The translations under genes were made by a program, and so were the position numbers. Source: Desulfobacteraceae bacterium (GTDB lineage: Bacteria > Desulfobacterota > Desulfobacteria > Desulfobacterales > BuS5). Taken from it: a stretch of DNA of 13,007 nt. Below are positions 7,746-13,007 of this stretch, in pieces (positions within the stretch are counted from its first letter, which is position 1; each line of letters starts with the position of its first letter). Location: assembly GCA_030592105.1 (NCBI GenBank), contig JAUVKE010000036.1:1-13007 (forward strand). The letters are read 5' to 3'. Below the pieces are notes generated by a model. That model saw nothing but the letters and a program-made list of their open reading frames with translations, was not told the DNA's origin and did not search any database.

Positions 7746-7789
7746 CTGTTCAGCTTGTCTGTTTTAAATCAGTGACACTGAATAGTTAC
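7742..7789. repeat. 48-bp palindromic element after ispA with 12-base terminal inverted repeats
   Basis: GTAACTGTTCAG (7742-7753) pairs with CTGAATAGTTAC (7778-7789), allowing one G-U pair, and an inner TGTC (7756-7759) pairs with GACA (7774-7777). The left arm contains the ispA stop codon. The right arm is an exact inverted copy of the motif found at 5126 and 10513. In the + direction the hairpin is followed by A-rich, not T-rich, sequence, so it is not a normal forward terminator. On the minus strand it would be followed by a T-rich run. Confidence 0.55.
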
Positions 7790-7807
7790 AGAAAAAAATA
7801 GATATTT

Positions 7808-7865
7808 ATTCAGCTGAATTATTTTTGCTATACATCTGGCAATGGCTTCAAGTATAATCTGAAGC
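7808..7865 (+). promoter_or_regulatory. Candidate dxs promoter/operator region with two dyads
   Basis: A perfect 12-bp palindrome ATTCAGCTGAAT (7808-7819) is followed by GCTTCA (7845-7850) and TGAAGC (7860-7865). These flank a 9-base centre that holds a consensus -10 box, TATAAT (7853-7858). No good -35 hexamer is seen at 16-18 bp, so a promoter here would be weak or activator-dependent, and a protein on the dyad would cover the -10 box. Initiation about 7 bases downstream would leave a leader of roughly 45 bases before the dxs TTG. This is inference from motif positions only. Confidence 0.25.
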
Positions 7866-7910
7866 ATTTCTGTAATCAGCATATTTTAACCACCTGAAAG
7901 GCTTACACTT

Positions 7911-9779
7911 TTGAGTATAATAGATAGTATAAATTCACCAGCAGATCTTAAACAGCTTTCGCTGCCGGATCTTTATCTCCTTTCTGTGCAGATACGGGAT
8001 ATTATTGTAAAAACCGTATCAAAAAATGGAGGGCACCTGGCATCCAGCTTAGGTGTTGTTGAGCTCGCGATAGCAGTTCATTATGTATTTAACGCACCAG
8101 ATGATAAAATTATATGGGATGTGGGACACCAGTCCTATGCCCATAAGCTGATAACCGGCAGGCGAAAAGCATTTCATACACTTAGACAGCACAACGGTAT
8201 AAGCGGTTTTACCCGCATGCAGGAAAGCTGCTATGATGCATTTTCCACAGGACACAGCGGCACATCAATATCCGCAGGTTTGGGAATCGCCTGCGCCAAG
8301 CGTTTAAAAAATGATAATTCCAAAGTAATTGCCATTATCGGTGATGGATCCATGACATCAGGACTGGCCTATGAAGGTTTGAATCAGGCGGGTGGTGTCC
8401 ATAAAAACCTCATCGTAATTTTAAATGATAATGATATGTCTATTTCACATAATGTAGGTGCTTTATCTTCATTGCTGAGCAGAACATTTTCTGCAAAAAA
8501 AATTCAGGTATTCCGAAAGGAACTAGGGGAATTCCTCAAATCGCTGCCAAAATTTGGAAATGACATATACAGAATTGCAAAACGGTCTGAAGAGACATTT
8601 AAATCCTTTACAACCCCGGGAATGTTATTTGAAGCTTTTAATTTTGATTATTTCGGTCCCATAGACGGACACAATCTTACTCATCTTATCAAAATATTAA
8701 ATAATATTAAACATCTTGATGAACCTGTTCTTCTCCATGTTACAACAAAAAAGGGAAAAGGATATCTCCCTGCTGAAAAAAAACCAGAGTATTTTCACGG
8801 GGTATCCGGTTTTGAAATCGAATCAGGGGGAACTGTTTCCAGCAGGAAAAAAAGACCTGCATATACAGATTTTTTTGGCGATACAATGGTGAAACTTGCC
8901 AAAACCGATGAAAAAATTGTTGCTGTTACAGCTGCAATGCCGGAAGGAACAGGCCTGGCAGAGTTTAAAAAAAAATATCCCCATCGATTTTTTGATGTGG
9001 GAATTGCAGAACAGCATGGGGTAACATTTGCCGCTGGATTGGCGACTGAAGGGTTTAAACCGGTTGTGGCAGTATATTCCACTTTTCTTCAGCGTGCATA
9101 TGACCAGATTATCCATGATGTATGCCTTGATTCCATACATGTGGTTTTTGCCATAGACAGAGGGGGGATAGTAGGAGATGACGGACCAACTCATCATGGA
9201 GCTTTTGATTTATCTTATTTAAGAAGTCTCCCCAATATGGTGGTGATGGCTCCCCATGATCATAATGAACTTTGCAAAATGCTTGTAACTGCACTTTCCC
9301 ATAATGGGCCCATAGCTTTAAGGTATCCCAGGGGAGCAGTAACAAAAAAGACTTTGGACAATAATACAGACCCGATTCCCATTGGAAAAGGGGAAATATT
9401 AAAACACGGGGATGATCTTCTTATTTTGGGAATAGGGAGAACCGTTGATGACGCGCTTTTAGCCCATTTAATTTTACTGGATAAGGGGATTAAAGCCACA
9501 GTTGTAAATTGCAGATTTGTAAAACCCATTGATGCGGATCTAATATGTTCTTTAGTTAAAAAAATACCAAAAGTAATCACCATAGAGGAAAATGTTGTCA
9601 TGGGAGGATTTGGAAGCTGCGTTCTGCAATGTTTAGCAGATAATAACATATCAGGTTTTCGTTTTAAATCCCTGGGACTTCCTGATACTTTTGTTGAACA
9701 CGGGCCTCAGAAGCTTCTCAGGGCAAAATATGGCATTGATGCTGCCGCGATTGTAAGTGCAGCAGAAGAAATAATGTAA
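7911..9779 (+). CDS. dxs: 1-deoxy-D-xylulose-5-phosphate synthase
   Basis: A 622-residue thiamine diphosphate enzyme that joins pyruvate and glyceraldehyde-3-phosphate to make DXP, the first committed step of the MEP isoprenoid pathway and a precursor of thiamine and pyridoxal. Visible features are GGHLASSLGVVEL (40-52, with the active-site His42), the ThDP/Mg motif GDGSMTSGLAYEGLNQAG (144-161) with ILNDNDMSIS (170-179), the transketolase central domain with catalytic Glu in DVGIAEQHG (E367), DRGGIVGDDGPTHHG (416-430), and a C-terminal transketolase domain. Length is normal. The start codon is TTG, with GAAAGG at 7896-7901. The product MSIIDSINSPADLKQLS aligns with the usual Dxs N-terminus, and no in-frame ATG lies nearby. 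The stop is 2 bases before tlyA, so the two are almost certainly co-transcribed. Confidence 0.97.
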   Translation: MSIIDSINSPADLKQLSLPDLYLLSVQIRDIIVKTVSKNGGHLASSLGVVELAIAVHYVFNAPDDKIIWDVGHQSYAHKLITGRRKAFHTLRQHNGISGFTRMQESCYDAFSTGHSGTSISAGLGIACAKRLKNDNSKVIAIIGDGSMTSGLAYEGLNQAGGVHKNLIVILNDNDMSISHNVGALSSLLSRTFSAKKIQVFRKELGEFLKSLPKFGNDIYRIAKRSEETFKSFTTPGMLFEAFNFDYFGPIDGHNLTHLIKILNNIKHLDEPVLLHVTTKKGKGYLPAEKKPEYFHGVSGFEIESGGTVSSRKKRPAYTDFFGDTMVKLAKTDEKIVAVTAAMPEGTGLAEFKKKYPHRFFDVGIAEQHGVTFAAGLATEGFKPVVAVYSTFLQRAYDQIIHDVCLDSIHVVFAIDRGGIVGDDGPTHHGAFDLSYLRSLPNMVVMAPHDHNELCKMLVTALSHNGPIALRYPRGAVTKKTLDNNTDPIPIGKGEILKHGDDLLILGIGRTVDDALLAHLILLDKGIKATVVNCRFVKPIDADLICSLVKKIPKVITIEENVVMGGFGSCVLQCLADNNISGFRFKSLGLPDTFVEHGPQKLLRAKYGIDAAAIVSAAEEIM

Positions 9780-9781
9780 CC

Positions 9782-10516
9782 ATGACAAAAAAAAGACTCG
9801 ATCAGATAATTGTGGAAAAAGGCCTCGCGCAAAACCGGAGCCGTTCCCGAGCATTAATAATGGCGGGAAAAGTATTTGTAAATAATCGTCTTGCTGATAA
9901 ACCCGGAATTGCTGTTCAGGAAGATGATGATATCCTTTTAAAAGGAAACGATATCCCCTATGTGAGCAGAGGGGGTTTAAAGCTGGCAAAAGCCGTTGAT
10001 TCTTTTAATATCAATGTCAATAATCTGATCTGTATGGATGTGGGGGCATCAACCGGAGGCTTTACAGATTACCTTCTGCAAAACGGGGCCGAAAAAATTT
10101 TTGCGGTGGATGTCGGATATGGACAATTCGCATGGAAACTAAGGCAGGATCCAAGGGTGGTTGTTATAGAGCGAACAAATATCAGATACATGCCCCTTGA
10201 AACAATACCTGTACAAATTGATCTGTCTGTCATAGATGTATCTTTTATTTCACTTAAAATTGTTGTTCCTGCTGTTTTGCAGTTTATGAAAAAAAAAGGA
10301 ATCATTGTGGCCCTCATAAAACCCCAGTTTGAAGTGGGAAAAGGAAAAGTCGGCAAAGGGGGCATTGTGCGTGATCAGACTCTTGTTGACAATGTTATTC
10401 AGGATCTCACCGATTTTTTTACAAAAATCGGCCTTATCTGCAGTTGTGTAGTCCCCTCCCCTATCTCCGGCTCCAAGGGAAATAAAGAATTTCTCATCAT
10501 GCTCAACATTCAGTAA
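9782..10516 (+). CDS. tlyA: TlyA-family rRNA (cytidine-2'-O)-methyltransferase
   Basis: A 244-residue protein with an N-terminal S4 RNA-binding domain (about 4-60: KRLDQIIVEKGLAQNRSRSRALIMAGKV) and an FtsJ/RrmJ-like SAM methyltransferase domain (about 60-244). SAM motif I is DVGASTGGFTDYLL (86-99). The K-D-K-E catalytic tetrad of 2'-O-methyltransferases is visible as K67 (SRGGLKL), D152 (IDVSFISL), K180 (LIKPQFE) and E236 (NKEFL). Family members methylate cytidine in 23S rRNA, and in the longer form also in 16S rRNA. They are often annotated 'hemolysin', a historical name. At 244 residues this protein is nearer the shorter TlyA form. It starts 2 bases after dxs with only a weak Shine-Dalgarno, so translational coupling is likely. 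Confidence 0.95.
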   Translation: MTKKRLDQIIVEKGLAQNRSRSRALIMAGKVFVNNRLADKPGIAVQEDDDILLKGNDIPYVSRGGLKLAKAVDSFNINVNNLICMDVGASTGGFTDYLLQNGAEKIFAVDVGYGQFAWKLRQDPRVVVIERTNIRYMPLETIPVQIDLSVIDVSFISLKIVVPAVLQFMKKKGIIVALIKPQFEVGKGKVGKGGIVRDQTLVDNVIQDLTDFFTKIGLICSCVVPSPISGSKGNKEFLIMLNIQ

Positions 10517-10524
10517 CTATTCAG
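10513..10524 (+). repeat. Copy of 12-base motif GTAACTATTCAG at the tlyA stop codon
   Basis: Exact copy of the motif at 5126-5137. It contains the tlyA TAA (10514-10516). The preceding coding bases also read ATTCAG (10508-10513), so ATTCAG occurs twice within 17 bases. Confidence 0.5.
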
Positions 10525-10539
10525 TTTAATTTATAGGCC

Positions 10540-10641
10540 TTGATTTTTTGAAAATAAACAGATAAAGTTATGTATTTATAGTATTGGTTTTAACGCAGTG
10601 AAATTATTTATGTGACAATCTATAGCTTTAGGCGCCTTAAT
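10540..10641 (+). promoter_or_regulatory. Candidate promoter region of the EF-G-like gene
   Basis: Two weak sigma70-like candidates lie in the 163-bp gap after tlyA: TTGATT (10540-10545) with TAAAGT (10563-10568) at 17 bp, and GTGACA (10612-10617) with CTTAAT (10636-10641) at 18 bp. The perfect palindrome AGGCGCCT (10630-10637) overlaps the second and could be an operator; it is notably GC-rich for this AT-rich gap. Neither promoter is strong enough to call with confidence. A good Shine-Dalgarno (GAGAGGA, 10667-10673) precedes the next gene. Confidence 0.2.
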
Positions 10642-10679
10642 TGAGAAGTTACTTTATGCTTTTTCAGAGAGGAAATTAA

Positions 10680-12749
10680 ATGATCGAAACAAATAAATTA
10701 AGAAACATTGCATTCGTGGGACATGGGGGTGGAGGGAAAACCTCCATCGCCGAAGCAATGCTATATAATACAGATAATATAAGCAGGCTTGGAAGAACTG
10801 AAGACGGTAATACTGCAATGGACTTTGAGCCGGAAGAAATAATACGCCAGTCAAGTATTAGCACAGGTTTTCACCAGTATTCATGGAAAAAGCATACAGT
10901 ATGCCTTATTGACACTCCTGGTGATCAAAACTTTTTTTCCGACACTAAGCTTTCCATGCAGGCTGCTGACGGGGCAGTTGTTACCATAGATGGGGTGGAT
11001 GGAGTCAGGTTTCAGGCCGAACAGGCCTGGGATTTCGCCGATGATTTTAAAATACCGCGCATAATCTTTATTAACAAGCTTGATAAAGAACGGTCGGATT
11101 TTATTCGTATTTTTAAAGATGTAACCGATATTTTCACGCCTAAACCGATGATTGTTCAACTTCCCATGGGAAAAGAAGAGAGCTTTAAGGGAATAGTCGA
11201 TCTTATATCCATGAAAGCTTACACCTATGCAGATGATGGAAAAGCAAAGGAATGTGACATTCCCGCCGACATCCAGGATTTGGTCGATGCAGAAAGGGAA
11301 ACACTGGTCGAAAATATAGCCGAAGCAGATGACGATCTCCTTGAAAAGTACCTTGAAGGTGAAAGTTTGTCTGATGATGAATTAAGATCAGCGCTGAAAA
11401 AAGGGGTTATTGAACAGAAAATTGTACCGGTACTTTGTGGCTCTGCAACCAAAAATATTGGTATAGACCTTCTTTCTGATTTTGTTGTCGCCTGTCTCCC
11501 CTCCCCTTTTGACCGTGATAAAATAATTGCCACAGATTCTTCAGGGAAAAATGAAGTTGAGTGTAATTATGATCCTGAAGAACCTTTTGCAGGCTTTGTT
11601 TTTAAAACAGTGGCTGACCCCTATGCCGGCCGCCTCACTATTTTTAAGGTTGTTTCAGGAACATTGGAAGAATCGGGTAATTTTTTCAATGTTAACAAAG
11701 ATTCAAAGGAAAGATATACCCAGCTTTATACAATTGTTGGAAAAAAACAGATACCTGCAAAAAACGCGGGGCCGGGGTCCATTGTAGCCGTGGCAAAGTT
11801 AAAAGAGACAACAACCGGGGATACCCTGTGTGATGGCTCCAGAAAAATCAAGTTTCAGACAACAGAGCCTCTCAACACCTCCATCTCTTTTGCAGTTCAG
11901 GCAAAGAACAAGGGGGATGAAGATAAAATATTTATATCCCTGAATAAAATCCTGGAAGAAGATGCCGGATTAAAACTTGACCGAAATTCAGAGACCCATG
12001 AAATTTTATTATCCGGAAGCGGTCAGGTTCATATAGAAACTGCAGTTGATAAACTAAAAAGAAAATATAATGTTGAAGTTCTTTTAAACACACCCAAAAT
12101 TCCTTACAAAGAGACCATTAAAAAGAAGGTCAGGGTACAGGGAAGACATAAAAAGCAGACCGGGGGACATGGTCAGTTTGGAGACTGCTGGATTACAATG
12201 GAACCTTTGCCAAAAGGGAGAGGCTTTGAATTTGTTAATGCTATTGTGGGAGGTTCCATTCCCAAAACATACATTCCGGCTGTTGAAAAAGGAGTTCTTG
12301 ATGCATCACAAAGAGGGGTCCTTGCCAAATTTCCCTGTGTAGATTTTAAGGTTACCCTGGATGACGGCTCATTTCATGCTGTTGATTCTTCGGAAATGGC
12401 GTTTAAACTTGCGGGGTCCCTGGCTTTTAGAAATGGCATTAAAGATGCTAAACCAGCCATATTAGAACCGATTATGCGTGTTACCATAATTACACCAGAT
12501 GAATTTATGGGTGATATTATGGGGGATCTAAACGGAAGGCGGGGCAAGGTTCTCGGCATGGATACCAAGGGGAAAAATCAGGTAATAAATGCGCAGGTTC
12601 CCATGGCGGAATTTTTAACCTATTCCCCTGACCTAAGGTCAATGACAGGTGGCAGAGGCGTATTTACAACGGAATTTGACCATTATGAAGAAGTCCCTGC
12701 TCAGCTTGCTGAAAAAATCATTGAAGAAAAAAACAAGGAAACTGAATAG
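10680..12749 (+). CDS. Elongation factor G-like translation GTPase (EF-G paralogue type)
   Basis: A 689-residue, five-domain translational GTPase of the EF-G family. G1 is GHGGGGKT (14-21), in place of the canonical GHIDAGKT. Switch I ends in RQSSI (56-60). G3 is DTPGDQ (78-83), G4 NKLD (132-135) and G5 SAT (255-257). Domain II begins around 300 (EPFAGFVFKT) and domain III covers about 395-470. Domain IV has HKKQTGGHGQFGDCWI (490-505) and VEKGVLDASQRGVL (535-548); domain V has EPIMRVTIITPDEFMGDIMGDLNGRRG (596-622). The glycine-rich P-loop and loss of the switch II histidine (Asp82 where EF-G has His) place it with the EF-G-like/EF-G2 subfamily rather than housekeeping fusA. The usual str-operon neighbours (rpsL, rpsG, tuf) are absent, which agrees. 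It presumably binds ribosomes; whether it translocates is unknown. Start ATG with GAGAGGA at 10667-10673. Confidence 0.93.
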   Translation: MIETNKLRNIAFVGHGGGGKTSIAEAMLYNTDNISRLGRTEDGNTAMDFEPEEIIRQSSISTGFHQYSWKKHTVCLIDTPGDQNFFSDTKLSMQAADGAVVTIDGVDGVRFQAEQAWDFADDFKIPRIIFINKLDKERSDFIRIFKDVTDIFTPKPMIVQLPMGKEESFKGIVDLISMKAYTYADDGKAKECDIPADIQDLVDAERETLVENIAEADDDLLEKYLEGESLSDDELRSALKKGVIEQKIVPVLCGSATKNIGIDLLSDFVVACLPSPFDRDKIIATDSSGKNEVECNYDPEEPFAGFVFKTVADPYAGRLTIFKVVSGTLEESGNFFNVNKDSKERYTQLYTIVGKKQIPAKNAGPGSIVAVAKLKETTTGDTLCDGSRKIKFQTTEPLNTSISFAVQAKNKGDEDKIFISLNKILEEDAGLKLDRNSETHEILLSGSGQVHIETAVDKLKRKYNVEVLLNTPKIPYKETIKKKVRVQGRHKKQTGGHGQFGDCWITMEPLPKGRGFEFVNAIVGGSIPKTYIPAVEKGVLDASQRGVLAKFPCVDFKVTLDDGSFHAVDSSEMAFKLAGSLAFRNGIKDAKPAILEPIMRVTIITPDEFMGDIMGDLNGRRGKVLGMDTKGKNQVINAQVPMAEFLTYSPDLRSMTGGRGVFTTEFDHYEEVPAQLAEKIIEEKNKETE

Positions 12750-12811
12750 TAAGGATTTGTTCAATTTGTATAATTTCCGATCCTAAAAAAACAAACGCAG
12801 GTTCAGATATT

Positions 12812-12853
12812 AGTGTCTCGTCAGCTCCGAGTTGATGAGACACTCTTTTTTTT
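12812..12853 (+). terminator. Strong intrinsic terminator after the EF-G-like gene
   Basis: AGTGTCTCGTCA (12812-12823) pairs with TGATGAGACACT (12833-12844), giving a 12-bp stem with one G-U pair and a 9-base loop. It is followed by C and eight T residues (12846-12853). It lies 62 bp after the stop codon and is the clearest terminator in the window. Confidence 0.9.
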
Positions 12854-12879
12854 ACTCCCTTCCCAGATAGCCGACAGAT

Positions 12880-13007
12880 ATGCAAAAAATTCCAATTTCA
12901 CAATGTTATATTCATGAGCAGGTTGCAGATTCTAGAATAGCAGCCGAAATAGTTTCCAGGTTCGATTTTCCCTGCGAAACTGTTCAGGATGCAAAACAGG
13001 TTTATAA
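12880..13007 (+). CDS. Partial CDS, possible spore photoproduct lyase-family radical SAM protein (N-terminus)
   Basis: An open frame starts at ATG 12880 and runs off the window end, giving 42 codons (MQKIPISQCYIHEQVADSRIA...). An in-frame TAG at 12868-12870 limits upstream extension. The segment CYIHEQVADSRIAAEIVSRF followed by a short linker resembles the N-terminal 'YI...VAD.P....I..RF' pattern of SPL-like radical SAM proteins found in non-sporulating bacteria. The CxxxCxxC cluster motif that would prove the family would lie beyond the window. No clear Shine-Dalgarno is seen, and the start is only 26 bases after a terminator. The reading frame is likely real; the family call is tentative. 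Confidence 0.5.
   Translation, partial: MQKIPISQCYIHEQVADSRIAAEIVSRFDFPCETVQDAKQVY

Noticed and set aside
7836..7852. TGGCA followed by GGCTTCA upstream of dxs as a possible sigma54 promoter.
   Set aside because: The GG and GC dinucleotides are not 10 bp apart as sigma54 promoters need.
8795..9649. Several minus-strand open frames of 70-130 codons across dxs.
   Set aside because: They lie fully antisense to a well-conserved gene, look like no known protein, and are shadow frames.
10524..10559. Imperfect inverted repeat GTTTAATTT / AAAATAAAC after tlyA as a terminator.
   Set aside because: It is very AT-rich with one mismatch and an 18-base loop, and it lacks a T-run after the right arm. 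It would be unstable as RNA.
11527..11787. A + strand 86-codon frame inside the EF-G-like gene.
   Set aside because: It is an out-of-frame shadow of domain II, with no ribosome binding site or recognisable product.

Overview
The window looks like chromosomal DNA from an AT-rich Gram-negative bacterium. The gene content and order suggest Desulfobacterota, probably a Desulfobacterales sulfate reducer: a GldA/GldF/GldG-type ABC cassette with a DUF4340 protein, then xseA-xseB-ispA-dxs-tlyA and an EF-G-like GTPase. That assignment is an inference from content and style; there is no rRNA or other strong phylogenetic marker here. All recognised genes lie on the + strand.

Layout. Bases 1-208 hold a short element bounded by inverted repeats and an AT-rich leader. 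Bases 209-5124 carry four genes for a membrane system: an ABC ATPase, its six-helix permease, a large GldG-family auxiliary protein anchored at both ends, and a membrane-anchored DUF4340 protein. Bases 5239-7745 carry exonuclease VII large and small subunits and a short-chain (farnesyl/geranyl) diphosphate synthase, packed with an overlap or gaps of a few bases. Bases 7911-10516 carry DXP synthase (TTG start) and, 2 bases later, the TlyA rRNA 2'-O-methyltransferase. Bases 10680-12749 encode an EF-G-like translation GTPase, followed by a strong intrinsic terminator. A gene cut by the window end starts at 12880 and resembles the N-terminus of spore photoproduct lyase-family radical SAM proteins.

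How the genes work together. Dxs (first step of the MEP pathway) and IspA (prenyl chain elongation) feed isoprenoid synthesis. XseA and XseB form exonuclease VII. TlyA and the EF-G-like protein both act on the ribosome. The Gld-like cassette is probably one envelope ABC machine with an unknown substrate.

The coding content is mostly ordinary. The unusual signal is between genes: every gap longer than 100 bp holds an inverted repeat, palindrome or dispersed motif. These include a perfect 20-bp-stem hairpin just before xseA, a composite palindromic element inside the gld-like operon, and a 12-base motif (GTAACTATTCAG) that recurs at the 3' ends of several genes and forms a terminal inverted repeat after ispA. 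I found no CRISPR array, transposase, tRNA or rRNA, and no convincing new multi-gene system.
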